A stretch of 64,000 nucleotides of DNA, taken from Cliona cf. orientalis. Taxonomy: Eukaryota; Porifera; Demospongiae; Clionaida; Clionaidae. Location of the stretch: NCBI GenBank assembly GCA_963930775.1, contig OZ005694.1, forward strand, positions 8,070,045 through 8,134,044. Reading direction: 5' to 3'. Numbering within the stretch: position 1 is the stretch's first letter; each line of letters opens with the position of its first letter. Shown here piece by piece: positions 1 to 10,092 of the stretch. The notes under the pieces are model-generated. The model saw nothing but the letters and a program-made list of their open reading frames with translations, searched no databases and was not told the origin of the DNA. The position numbers were made by a program, and so were the translations under genes.

Positions 1-1311
1 GAGTCTCAAAATCTGTCCCTTAAGCACCTCCTTGAGGAGGAAGCTATTGGAATGGCCTTCCCAGTTGATTCAAGGTATTTTGACCAGTTCCCATTGATAT
101 ACAACACTAACGTCGACTGGAGTGATGATGTAGCTGGCAGGCAATTTCCTCGCCCTGAATGCCAGGCTAAACTGCATGAGATCGTGTACACCAAGTATGG
201 TGAGAAACACTTGGATGTTAAAACATTTCCTCATTTGCACCCATGGGGGTTTGGTGGGTGGCATTATAATTGTGACATGTCATTCAGTGCCCATATAAGG
301 ATGCGTTTATATGATGTACGTGGCTGGTTTGCAAGTGATTTTTTGTATCCTTTTTTCAAATTTGATTATATGACAAAGAGTCGCTTACGTGCATACGCTA
401 GCAAACGATGTGTGCAAGTGTCCAATTTAACTGAGCCTCTGAATGCCTCTAAGGTCAAAGTTAATGATCCATATGCAAGGTATGGAACTGAAGTTCCACG
501 TTCCATTCCAGGCTCAGCTCAGTACTGGAGATCATTTGGGCTAGATCTGATAGCTATGGTGGAACAAAGGGGTTTACCCGACTTTTTCCTCACTCTGAGT
601 GCTCACGATGGGTGGCCCCAAGTCCAAGCTACGCTCCGTAATGGATGGGGAGCTGTAGCATCAGACAGTGAAGTGCAAGACTTAGCTGTGAATGTGAGCA
701 ATCGGCAACCAGTTGGATGGCATCCAGAGGTGTCAGTACTTGCTGCTGAAAAGCGATTTAAGTGGTTCATGAATTTGCTGAAAAGTGATGATGGACCCCT
801 GGGAAAAGTTGATGAATTAGTGGTGAAAAAAGAATACCAAAAACGAGGGGCCGTCCACTGGCACATGCTTGTGTGGGTGAAGCCTGGCACAGCACCTCCC
901 CATGCAGTGATGGCAGAAGTCCCCAGAGGACGACACACCTCTGACAAGGTTGCCGCTTATGTAAGAAAGCTGGTTGAAACAATGATGTTGCATAAAGTAT
1001 GTAACCCAAACCGTTGTTTGAAGGGTAGTTATGGTAAACCACTGACAAAGTGCAAATATGGCTTCCCATACTCAACTCCCCAGCCTTGCACGGAACTTGA
1101 TGAAGACCACATTAGGTATCTGGACATGCGAAGGCTCAGAGAAGATGCTATTGTAGTCCAATATAACCCTGAGATTGCCATATTGTGGGGAGCCCATCAT
1201 AATGTTCAGCATGTCAGCAAGCATGGATTTGAACAATACCTGGCTAAGTACATGAGCCAAGCTCAAAAATCGAGTTACCAGAAGACTGTTCTGAGCCTCA
1301 AAAGTACTTAA
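1..1311 (+). CDS. Helitron Rep N-terminal part (HUH endonuclease), partial and frameshifted
   Basis: The frame is open from base 1, so the ATG at 52 is probably internal and the true start lies upstream of the window. The protein is the Helitron-like N-terminal/Rep region that nicks and religates DNA during rolling-circle transposition. The HUH motif HWHMLVW lies near residue 268 (counting from 52). The paired-tyrosine motif YLAKY lies near residues 396-400, the two Tyr expected in Helitrons. A cysteine-containing stretch (CNPNRCLKGSYGKPLTKCKYGFP) precedes the tyrosines. The frame ends at a TAA at 1309-1311. The conserved continuation is instead found in frame 3 from about 1290, so this end is a frameshift and not a natural terminus. 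Confidence 0.85.
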   Translation, partial: ESQNLSLKHLLEEEAIGMAFPVDSRYFDQFPLIYNTNVDWSDDVAGRQFPRPECQAKLHEIVYTKYGEKHLDVKTFPHLHPWGFGGWHYNCDMSFSAHIRMRLYDVRGWFASDFLYPFFKFDYMTKSRLRAYASKRCVQVSNLTEPLNASKVKVNDPYARYGTEVPRSIPGSAQYWRSFGLDLIAMVEQRGLPDFFLTLSAHDGWPQVQATLRNGWGAVASDSEVQDLAVNVSNRQPVGWHPEVSVLAAEKRFKWFMNLLKSDDGPLGKVDELVVKKEYQKRGAVHWHMLVWVKPGTAPPHAVMAEVPRGRHTSDKVAAYVRKLVETMMLHKVCNPNRCLKGSYGKPLTKCKYGFPYSTPQPCTELDEDHIRYLDMRRLREDAIVVQYNPEIAILWGAHHNVQHVSKHGFEQYLAKYMSQAQKSSYQKTVLSLKST

Positions 1312-4300
1312 GAACTCGAGTGATTGGTGCTATTGAAGCATTAGAGATCTTGATGGGGTATGAACAGCACCAAGCTAGCCGAATTGTTGTCTATCTCCCC
1401 ACTGAACTTAATCCCGGTCGTAGGACCCTCAAGCCAAAGAGAGACCTAGAGAACTTGTCTGATGATTCTGAAAGTGTGTACTGTGAGACCAGGCTAGAAA
1501 AGTATTTGCAAAGGCCATCAGAACTTTCAACCCTCACGTATCCCGACTTTTTTAGATGGTGGGATATAGCCAGCTCTGCACAGCAGCAGAAAGCTGCCGA
1601 TGCCGCTGCTGAAGGGGGTACATACTGTGTCACACGTCAAGGTTCTGATGACTTCGCAGCCTACATGGATGCTTCAGTCACTTTAAGGAATGCACAGAAC
1701 TCTTTGTCACAGCTCCTCCATGATAGCACATACAGCCCTGAAACTAGAGAGGATGTTGTGGCTCTGGTGATGTACCTGAGGTATAATGAGGTCCCCAATG
1801 TAGTGGTTGATGCAGTGGTTAAACATTACGAGGGGGAGGGCATTGATGTTGGCAACACTAATGTACACATGCCACTGTCACAAGACCACTGTGTGAGACT
1901 TGAGCATGCACTATCTATGATAAATTTTTGTGATCAAGAGCTGGTCACAGGGTTATCCTCCTACCACTGGGTAATGAACATTAAACCAAGTGAGAGCCTC
2001 ATCTCTGTACTGACCAGGTATCCCCCTGGTAGCATGTTGCCTGACAAGAATGATAGATACTGGGTGAGGCGATCAAAGATGGTAATGACTAGGCACAGAT
2101 TTTTGTCATGCATTGGTGATGACCAGGAAAATTACTATCAGCAAAAATTTTTATTAAGTGTGCCTATTACAGATCAGTCTGAAGCAGTTCAAAATCCCCC
2201 CAGCTCCTGGATTGAGCACTGTGTGAGGTTGAACATGTGCGATACACACCTAGACGCCATAGCATGCATGCAGTCTGGAGTGTCACATGGTTTTAGTGTT
2301 GAGGCTCTGAGATCCTTGGCTCAGCTATACGTTGAAAACGGATTCCTCACTCATGATGAGGCAGACACTTTTCTTTCAGACATACCTGTCCCTGGAGAGA
2401 GAGATGAACCTCAGTCCACTGTGGCTGACTACATGTTGGATGACAGTCACGGTCAGTTTGATGGTTTAACCACCAAGGCACCCAGTAATGATCTTAGTTC
2501 AATTGTCAGCACGTTCACAGACTCTCAAGCAAGAGCATACAAGTGGATCGAAAACCAGCTGGCAGCTGGTAAACAGGTCAGAGCTGCCATAGTTGGACCT
2601 GCTGGTACTGGAAAATCCTATCTTCTTCGTGGCCTAATTGAACTTTTGAAATGTAAACAACTGGTAGTAGTGAAGCTCGCTCCAAGTGGTGTTGCCGCCC
2701 ACCTCATTGGAGGCACGACACTTCATCATTTCTTTGCACTAGACATTGAGTGCAACTCGAGTCTAGAAAACGGCACTGTACAAGTAGCAAAGCTTCGCAA
2801 GACAGATGTGCTTGTCATTGACGAGTTCTCTATGTTGGACTTCTTCCTCTTCCGGATAGTGGAGGGGCTTTGTAGAAAATTTGCAAAGAAGCACAGCTCA
2901 CGCCACCCCTTTGGTGGCAGACATGTGATCCTCTTGGGTGACCCAGCACAGTTGCCTGCCATTGGCCACAGAGACATCTTTGGAACCAAGTTATGGCGCA
3001 CCTTTTCTATTCTGATCCTGAGAGAGGTCAAACGTGCCACTGATCCCATTCTGAGTAGTGTTTTGTTGAAAGTGAGAATGGGAATCTGTGACAAGGAAGT
3101 AATTCAGGTCCTCAAAAGTCGTGTACAGCCACGTAATATTAATGACATTGAACTTGATAGGACTGTGGTCATTTGTTCTACATGTGCTGAGTGTGACGAT
3201 ATCAATGAGGAATGTCTTGAAAGATTAAATGGAAACCCAGTTAGTTATGAAGCTATAGACACTGATCACAATGGTCTCCCACTGAGAGAAGCCGACAACA
3301 GGCGCCTACAACGCTGTAGAGGGAAACTTCCTGACTGTCTCACTATTAAAGTAGGGGCAAGAGTAATCCTCCGTAGGAACCTCAATATTGGCTCAGGTTG
3401 GGTGAATGGTACACTGGCTATAGTGGTGTCAATACACTCTAATTGTATTGTTGTGCAGAAGCTAACTAACTCTGCACACAGGTATCCTGTGCCCAGGTTC
3501 AAACAGAAGATAGAGATACAGGGTGCCTCATACAGTATCATAAGACAGCAATTTCCACTTCAGCTGGCATATGGAGTGACTGTACACAGGATCCAAGGGT
3601 GCACAATACAAAAGGCAATAGTGTGTCTCGGTAGCACATTTTTTGAGTCTGGTCAAGCTTATGTCGCTCTTAGCCGGGTTAGAAAGCTTGAAGATCTAGT
3701 ACTCTGGGACTTTTGTACTACAGCTATCAATTTGTTACAGTTTTACAAGCAATTACTGGATTGGTGCGACTATGTGGATGAAATTAACCCAAATCCACCA
3801 AAGGAAGTTGTAGCTTACCCAGAGAGATCTGATGATGTTAGTAATGAGCCACTTCCTGACTCCACCACCAGTACAGAGGAGAATAATACCCAGAGCATTG
3901 CCTTTAGTGAGGATTCTAAAAAGTCTATTTCTGCACAACCACCAAGAAAACAGTCAGCTGGTAAAAAGACACCTTTGAGCAGCCAACCACTTCCTCCACC
4001 TGCACCTGACCCGCTGAGTCCTAAATTAGATCAGACCACTTCCACACAAGTACACAAACCAGGCAGCCCATCAGTACAAATTTCTGACTCTAACAATATT
4101 ATGTACATGTATGTGGTTTTGGACAGAGTTTGTTCCACCATGCTGAATAATTTATCTCCACATAGTAGGCAGTTAGAATATGTAGTTTCATATTTTGAGG
4201 CCCGTTCAGCTGTACTGGATCAGGTGGTACAATACTTGAATTCACTTCCTGTTCCATATGCCAACACTTTACCCAACCTGCATGTGGACAGATATGTACA

Positions 4301-4919
4301 GCGTGAATCACATCCAGTTTTCCTTCAAAGCTTTAAGCCAATTGCAACTACTGGTGATGGCAACTGTATGTACCATGCTTTGTCACTGGCTATTTGTGGT
4401 ACAGAAGACCTTTCAGTTGTCATTAGGCTCCTTACTACGTATGCACTTATCAAGTACAAGCCTGCCATGATGGATGTACTCGCTAACATATATTTCACTG
4501 GAGACAATCACCAACACATTCAAATGTTCACCAACACTGTACACAAGGCAGTTCATCTTGGTGTATGGGGAACAGACCTACACTTGTTTCCACTCAGTCT
4601 GCTGCTAAACAGACCCATATTCACGTACACTACTTTCTATAGAACTGTGGACTCCGTGAGAATCTTAGAGCTATCTGACACACTAGATGCACACCATTTA
4701 GCTCAAAGGTTCTCATCACGAGATCGAGGCACCACAGGACACTTTGTGTTTTGCAGTGATGTACTTAGGGTGACCCTTTCCTCTGGAAGCATTGCCTCAC
4801 TTCCATTTCCACCACTTTCTATATTTAATATTTTGAACCAGCACTGGGTAGCATTGTTGATGCTGTCACCTTCTGTAGCTGCCCATGTCCCTATACCAAC
4901 CACTAGAATAATAGCCTGA
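1290..4919 (+). CDS. Helitron PIF1-like helicase with C-terminal OTU domain
   Basis: This is the continuation of the Rep frame, shifted by one base. It starts with SEPQKYLRTRVIGA, a conserved block that directly follows the catalytic tyrosines in intact Helitrons. Counting from the GTG at 1320 (1199 codons): Walker A GPAGTGKS is near residue 426, Walker B VLVIDEFSMLD near 496-506, then GDPAQLPAI, the TVHRIQGCT helicase motif and the VALSRV motif, all typical of SF1B PIF1 helicases. After a Pro/Ser-rich linker, an OTU-like cysteine protease domain begins near residue 1008, with GDGNCMYHA holding the Asp and Cys and a candidate His in NQHWVALL near 1172. No ATG needs to be proposed, because the protein is expected to be one polyprotein-like Rep-Hel-OTU when unbroken. 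Confidence 0.9.
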   Translation, partial: SEPQKYLRTRVIGAIEALEILMGYEQHQASRIVVYLPTELNPGRRTLKPKRDLENLSDDSESVYCETRLEKYLQRPSELSTLTYPDFFRWWDIASSAQQQKAADAAAEGGTYCVTRQGSDDFAAYMDASVTLRNAQNSLSQLLHDSTYSPETREDVVALVMYLRYNEVPNVVVDAVVKHYEGEGIDVGNTNVHMPLSQDHCVRLEHALSMINFCDQELVTGLSSYHWVMNIKPSESLISVLTRYPPGSMLPDKNDRYWVRRSKMVMTRHRFLSCIGDDQENYYQQKFLLSVPITDQSEAVQNPPSSWIEHCVRLNMCDTHLDAIACMQSGVSHGFSVEALRSLAQLYVENGFLTHDEADTFLSDIPVPGERDEPQSTVADYMLDDSHGQFDGLTTKAPSNDLSSIVSTFTDSQARAYKWIENQLAAGKQVRAAIVGPAGTGKSYLLRGLIELLKCKQLVVVKLAPSGVAAHLIGGTTLHHFFALDIECNSSLENGTVQVAKLRKTDVLVIDEFSMLDFFLFRIVEGLCRKFAKKHSSRHPFGGRHVILLGDPAQLPAIGHRDIFGTKLWRTFSILILREVKRATDPILSSVLLKVRMGICDKEVIQVLKSRVQPRNINDIELDRTVVICSTCAECDDINEECLERLNGNPVSYEAIDTDHNGLPLREADNRRLQRCRGKLPDCLTIKVGARVILRRNLNIGSGWVNGTLAIVVSIHSNCIVVQKLTNSAHRYPVPRFKQKIEIQGASYSIIRQQFPLQLAYGVTVHRIQGCTIQKAIVCLGSTFFESGQAYVALSRVRKLEDLVLWDFCTTAINLLQFYKQLLDWCDYVDEINPNPPKEVVAYPERSDDVSNEPLPDSTTSTEENNTQSIAFSEDSKKSISAQPPRKQSAGKKTPLSSQPLPPPAPDPLSPKLDQTTSTQVHKPGSPSVQISDSNNIMYMYVVLDRVCSTMLNNLSPHSRQLEYVVSYFEARSAVLDQVVQYLNSLPVPYANTLPNLHVDRYVQRESHPVFLQSFKPIATTGDGNCMYHALSLAICGTEDLSVVIRLLTTYALIKYKPAMMDVLANIYFTGDNHQHIQMFTNTVHKAVHLGVWGTDLHLFPLSLLLNRPIFTYTTFYRTVDSVRILELSDTLDAHHLAQRFSSRDRGTTGHFVFCSDVLRVTLSSGSIASLPFPPLSIFNILNQHWVALLMLSPSVAAHVPIPTTRIIA

Positions 4920-6265
4920 ACTGTATTGACATAATATTATTGTGTGTGCACTCCTGCATGTATACCCACACAGCACATATGCACATACTAATACACTATG
5001 TATTAGTCATTGGTACTACACATGCACACACATAATAATTATGCATATGTGTACTCATAAGGATTCGAGGTCAATTATATAATGCACACACAATGTCATA
5101 TATACACCATGCAGTGATCAGTGATCAATTTTGAGACCTCTTGAATGCACACATGTACAATTTCATACATACGTACACATGTACATACTCACAGATCACT
5201 CATCAAACATGCAGGTATAATAATAATTATAGTAATAAAAATTAATTATAACATAATACACTGGAAGCACACAATTATAATATACTGACTATTGTTTAGG
5301 CACACATACACACACATACACTTAGCTAGTTGGGCCCCCGTGCATCTCAACGTCCACGTCGTGGGGCCTGGGAACATGTTGGACTTAAGCCTGTACAAAA
5401 GGGATGGCAGTATCTCAGGTCAGTGTTCTCCCCAGCACACCTAAGGCATCTTGGCCCAACAAGCCTTCAGTTCAGAATTCCCTTTGATGTGGGGATAGTG
5501 CTAATCCGATAGTGCTAATCCATAAGCTTTGATTTGGCCACAGTCTCCACCCAGCTATATGCCCTACTGTAATGCCTTAAATTTTTTCCTGGAGAGAACA
5601 CTGCAGATATGTACAGTACTAAGCCAATATGTTGCTAATGGAGGTGTAAAGTGATAGGAAAATCAGGGAAGTTTACTATAATAATTATAATATAGTCATT
5701 TACGTACACTTAGTAATTATTAATTTTTGATAGAATTAGGGTACTAAGAAGAAGCCAGTAAGCCTAAATACCCAAAACTAATTTTGATGTTTAAAACATT
5801 GTTTCTTGACTGTATTCTCATCCTATAATATATGTAGCATGGCATCACAAGACAACTGGCAGCTTCTTTTTCTCAGAAAAGTGCATTCTTCAAAGATTGT
5901 TTGTCTATACAAGAATGATGACCAGCTTGTTAAAATTATTGTGATGACTTTGTTTCATAGTTCACTTTTTGCAAACTTGTGTGTGTGTTTACTTTCCATG
6001 ATTGTACATGATATTGTATTATACGTTTATTAAAATTTCTTTCCTGATCGACGCTAGCGCTATATTTAATAATTATAAATAACATTGCGTATTAATTTAA
6101 TTTAATTTCCGGTCACCTTGGCCATTCGAAATTTCTGATTGACTTTCCTTGGCGTTCTTTTGCTGACTCCCAACGGCAGTGCAGTGTAAGCTAATCGACT
6201 CAATCTAGCTTGCATAATTTTCTATAGTCCATTATTTAACTTCTAAGTACCTCCAGTCCTTTCAA
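4920..6265. other. Gene-free AT-rich spacer
   Basis: The stretch is rich in TA/CA dinucleotides and short TAATAATTA runs. There are short open frames at 5330-5512 and 5806-6033, but neither has a recognisable domain or a convincing splice pattern. It probably includes the unrecognised 3' end of the Helitron and the promoter of the gene at 6266. Confidence 0.5.
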
Positions 6266-6877
6266 ATGGCAGCTAATAGACCCCCTTTTATGTTGTTATC
6301 GTTTGATGTGCACGTTGCCATTGTAAAGTTGCTAAACCTAAGAGATGCACTAGCGTATGCCCAAATCACTCCTGTAACAAGGGAGGCTGTACAGTACGTT
6401 TTTTCTCACCGTGTACAGCTCGATTTTGGCTCAGTACTGGGGCCCAATGGTCAAATCTTGTTGCCTGATGACACCATCATGGAGGTCCTGCATGCTCACG
6501 TGAGAGCAGAAGCTATCACTGACTTCTCGGTGCAATCCACCTTTACAGCTTTCACCCCTTTAGAGCAATACATGCAATCTCACTGGATCCCCATGCATGA
6601 CAGTAGTGGGTTCCCCACAGGAGTTGGGCATGGTGTTCTTTGTAACATCCGATACCCCACCCACACCTACTGTGGTGGAGCCACTCCCCAGCAAGGGCAG
6701 CAGTTGCTTGCAATATGGAATCAGTTTCATGATGATTATGGGGTATTTTGTATCGCTGCAGCTAATTTTAATTCCATTTCTCCTCTTAACAATGCCCCAG
6801 GAAATTGGTCTACTCGAGATTTTGAGTCTTCCATGGCCAACGACATCAGTAGTTCTGACAGTGAGGACCCAGAGTGA
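6266..6877 (+). CDS. Orphan F-box-like protein, copy 1
   Basis: This is a single-exon 203-residue protein that I do not recognise as a named family. Residues about 8-45 (LLSFDVHVAIVKLLNLRDAL and following) have the leucine spacing and position of an F-box, which would link it to SCF ubiquitin ligases; this is only a resemblance. The middle is rich in aromatic residues and Gly (CGGATPQQG, NNAPGNWST). The tail is acidic and serine-rich (SSSDSEDPE). A paralogue about 70% identical by eye over the first ~100 residues lies in inverted orientation at 15707-16369. Conservation of frame and of the LDFGSVLGP and NNAPGNWST blocks between the copies argues strongly that the gene is real. It lies 1.35 kb downstream of the Helitron, so carriage by a mobile element is possible but not shown. 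Confidence 0.75.
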   Translation: MAANRPPFMLLSFDVHVAIVKLLNLRDALAYAQITPVTREAVQYVFSHRVQLDFGSVLGPNGQILLPDDTIMEVLHAHVRAEAITDFSVQSTFTAFTPLEQYMQSHWIPMHDSSGFPTGVGHGVLCNIRYPTHTYCGGATPQQGQQLLAIWNQFHDDYGVFCIAAANFNSISPLNNAPGNWSTRDFESSMANDISSSDSEDPE

Positions 6878-6943
6878 TCATCATACACACAGACCTACCT
6901 ACATGCATACTTGCTTGTTCATTTCAAAGGCATAGCTCACACT

Positions 6944-6986
6944 ACACACACACACACACACATACACACACATGCACACACACACC
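6944..6986. repeat. (CA)n microsatellite
   Basis: The run of CA dinucleotides has a few interruptions and lies just 3' of the orphan F-box-like gene. Confidence 0.9.
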
Positions 6987-7959
6987 TACTCTTGCTATAA
7001 GTTAGGTCATGTGAGCACTTCAGTCAAGCAAGTTAAATTAAATTGTTTGTTATAATATTATTATTCAGTCTATTGCAATATCAATAATAATTATTGTGTA
7101 CAAACAAGAAAGTATTGCTCACTTCTGGAAATAATTGAAAATAAGATACCATGAAAGTGGTGAACTTGGTACAGGATGGTCAATGGTACTAGTATTAACA
7201 AGTGTTCATTATAGTATTAATTATGCATGCACGCACGTTGGAAACTCTAATAATAATTATTATATTATTAATGATGTATACTGTATCCCTCCTGTTGACA
7301 TTCCGATGATCTCTGTAGGGTAACTATATACTTCAATGGAAACCATGAACAACATGTTCGAGCATTCACTGATACTGTACTATATATGCACATGCAAGGC
7401 AAAATTAATGTGGACTATGAAGAAGTTAGGCATATATAACCACAATGCATTATTATAATATTTATACAGCATGATAGTAGTAATAATAATTATCATTGCA
7501 TCACTTCTATTGTACTGTAGTAAACATAACTTCTGAGTCTATAGTTCTTCCTCAGATTATTATACATGATGTCATCATAATAATTATTGCATTATTACAG
7601 TAGTATGGTGCTTCTTTGATTGAATATTATTCATTAGTACCAATCTGAATCTACATCAATAATATTATTATAATAAATATTATGGATATCGTGCTAAAAA
7701 TATTATTAACATGCACATTATTAAATTTTGTTGACACTATGATTGTGCTATTACACGTAGTGTCCCGGGTGCTCAACATACTCGCAATTTTGACCAATAT
7801 AATATGGGCACTTACAAATTGCATACATTTGTGCGGGTATACATGGGGGCTTACTTAGAAGCACTTGCCCACCTATGTGTGCATGGTCATATAATAATAC
7901 AAGGTATAGCTCATAATAATATTATAGGAAATGTTACAACACTTAATAACATACCATGT

Positions 7960-8140
7960 AGCCGGAAATATTGGTCGGAATTAAATTTGGTGGTTGAGCC
8001 CAAAATTACTATTGCAACAATATTGGCGGATTTAAATTTGGCAGTTCGGTACAGGATCACCATACATACCGGAAATTTTGGCAAATTTAATCAGTTGTAA
8101 TATAGACTACCAAACCGCCAAATTTTCCAGCTATACGGTA
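7960..8140. repeat. MITE-like cluster ending in GCTATACGGTA
   Basis: The right end reads CCAGCTATACGGTA and matches the terminus of the 620-bp MITE at 17994-18613. A partner TACCGGAAATTTTGGC lies at 8067, facing inward. Additional GGAAATATTGG / AAATTTGG blocks lie upstream. This is probably one or more decayed, deleted members of the same family; the boundaries are approximate. Confidence 0.45.
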
Positions 8141-8723
8141 CACAATGCAACCAGCTACACGACCTTAATTGGGGTACATAAGATGCATCGTCAAATACAT
8201 CCCAACTACGGTCATTCAACTAGTTTGTTAGCCTCTCATCATTGGCCTACCCTATGATGACCTATATACATGCACCTCTCTGGTAGCCAGTAATTAAATT
8301 TAATTTGCCTAAAAAAAACATTGGTTGCTAGGTGATGGCCATGGCATGGCAGCCAGTACCCACAAATATTCCAAGATACATACTATAGTCACAGATAATT
8401 TTAGCCACACACAATGATAGTAACAATTGTATAAGAGCAATAGAGGTTCTGAAAGAGTTTCAATACTTTTTTAAGGCTCATATGACCTCTAGCTAGCACA
8501 GGGTTAGCAGCCTTACTATGTGATACAAGAAAATGTGAGTTGGCAAACTGAGAACAGGTTCAAAACATGAGCCATTGAGCAGATGGTGAAGGGGGTATAA
8601 TTATGCAATAAAATTAATGTCTCCACAAATATCCAATACCTTGTCTTGTAAGCGCCACAATCAGATCATCAAATTAAATTCATATAATATTGTAACCTGG
8701 CAAACCCCATTATCAGACGGTTA

Positions 8724-8872
8724 TGAGAAAGGATCCATTCCAAAGCACACTGGTCCACCATAAGAAAGGATCCCTTCCAAAGCACACTGCGTGGTCCACT
8801 GAGAAAGGATCCATTCCAAAGCACACTGATTTTTACTGAGAAAGTATCTATTCCAAAGCACACTGGTCCACA
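8724..8872. repeat. 37-38 bp minisatellite, four units
   Basis: Four units begin at about 8724, 8762, 8800 and 8837. Each starts GAGAAAGGAT (or a close variant) and contains TTCCAAAGCACACTG. The array is flanked by short inverted sequences, GGTTATGAG on the left (8719-8727) and CTCATAACC on the right (8891-8899), so it may lie inside a small inverted-repeat element. Confidence 0.8.
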
Positions 8873-9188
8873 TACCACGATCCAATGATTCTCATAACCA
8901 TCAGTGATAGATGCCTTTGTAACAAAAGTAGCAAGTGATCTATGTTGCCCAACTATAGATATGACACTACGCTAGTGTATTCATGGTCTTGCGCATGCGC
9001 ATGCTCAAACCTCGCCTAGTCCGCGCATGCCATGCGCCGGCCGCACAGCATGGCCGCACGCGTACAGTGCACATATAGGAATTCAGCTTGCCGATAAAAA
9101 TGTCAATAAAACATACTCAGATTCAGTGTTTGCTACATTTGTATTCCATTTGCAAAGGTAATTCTCTATCAACCTCTCAAAGTTTCAA

Positions 9189-9668
9189 AGTAAGTTCATT
9201 ATTATGTTTATATCAACCAGCATGGTGAAGGACCCTTCAACTTGCCGCATAATAATAGCTACAATGTCGTGTATCATTATTATTAAAATTTGCAGTGGCT
9301 GATCGTGAGGCGCAGGCTACCGCAAGTGGATCGGCCCCAGGTAAGCTATGATCTACGCGTTTAAGTTAAGTAGATAGACTCAGTATTATAAAGGTATCAA
9401 GCTCATCATACATTGTATATAATATGCTTGCCTTATTATTAATTGTATTGGCCTATCTGCAGCTGCCGCATCACAATCACAGGCCACTGCCGTCGCTGCA
9501 ACCGAAAACAGTGCGGCGGAGTCAGACACCGACCCTTACAACGATTGGCAACTGTCGGAGGAGCAATGGGCTGATGCACCAGAATTCCAAGATGAAAACG
9601 ACGATAGGGAATCTGTGGAGGCCAGTGAGGCCGAGGCCAGTCAGGCCGAGGCTAGTACCACTGAGTAG
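9189..9668 (+). CDS. Small acidic protein, start codon split by an intron (candidate)
   Basis: The model has three exons. A mostly untranslated exon ends in A at 9189 before a consensus GTAAGT donor. Exon 2 is 9296-9340 and exon 3 is 9463-9668 (TAG stop). Joining the first A to TG at 9296 creates ATG, then MADREAQ..., giving an 83-residue protein. Phases agree at both junctions, with good donors (GTAAGT, GTAAGC) and acceptors (TTTGCAG, CTGCAG). The product is Ala/Ser/Glu-rich and acidic, with a repeated EASEAEASQAEAS C-terminus and a central DPYNDWQLSEEQW stretch. I do not recognise it. Composition and location resemble the next gene at 10093, suggesting two related lineage-specific genes. 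Existence depends on the splice model; there is no long ATG open frame. Confidence 0.5.
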
Positions 9669-10092
9669 GGCTAGCCTGGCAGCGAGTGTGTGCACTCAAT
9701 TGGGTGAACTGGATCATGGACACCACATTTAAACTCTGATGGTTTATCTATTCATCTAACCTATCCGGTTGCTTTGAATTGATCATGATTATTATGATGT
9801 ATGATGTTGATCGATTGTCTATTAATACATCTTCTGCTAATCAATATTATTTGGCTGTGGATTTATGGGCTAACTGCATGCATGCGCGAACGCTGTTGAC
9901 CAATGAAATCTACACTAAGTATCATAGTATATGCATTAAAGACATTCACTTCCGGGTTTCATATCTAGCTATTACTTCCAGTTGAATACAGCTTAGTCAC
10001 CAAGTGACACGCAGATCCTTCGATCGCGAGCTTCGATCATCACGAATTGAAACTTCCATCTAATTTTGCCGGAATTCATCTAGCTATATATT
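9669..10092. other. Spacer between the two acidic-protein genes
   Basis: This AT-rich spacer has no supported exon. It should contain the 3' end of the first gene and the promoter of the second. Confidence 0.4.

Larger units (their letters stand above)
1..4919 (+). mobile_element. Helitron-type rolling-circle transposon, 5' truncated by window
   Basis: Two adjacent open frames together encode the Rep-helicase of a Helitron, with an added C-terminal OTU-type cysteine protease domain. Helitron families that carry extra domains such as OTU are known in aquatic animals (Helentron-like elements). The left end lies outside the window. I could not define the right end: the AT-rich, CA-repeat-rich sequence after 4919 shows no clear terminal hairpin followed by a CTRR end. 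The coding part carries a frameshift near 1285-1295, so this copy is probably no longer autonomous, although the long open frames show the damage is recent. Confidence 0.85.
6878..9100. other. Gene-free region with microsatellite and small repeats
   Basis: This region holds a (CA)n tract at 6944-6986, long AT-rich stretches with many ATAATTATTA runs, a small MITE-like cluster at 7960-8140 and a 37-bp minisatellite at 8724-8872. GC-rich, CpG-containing sequence at about 8985-9065 may be the promoter of the spliced gene that follows. I see no supported coding exon. Confidence 0.5.
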
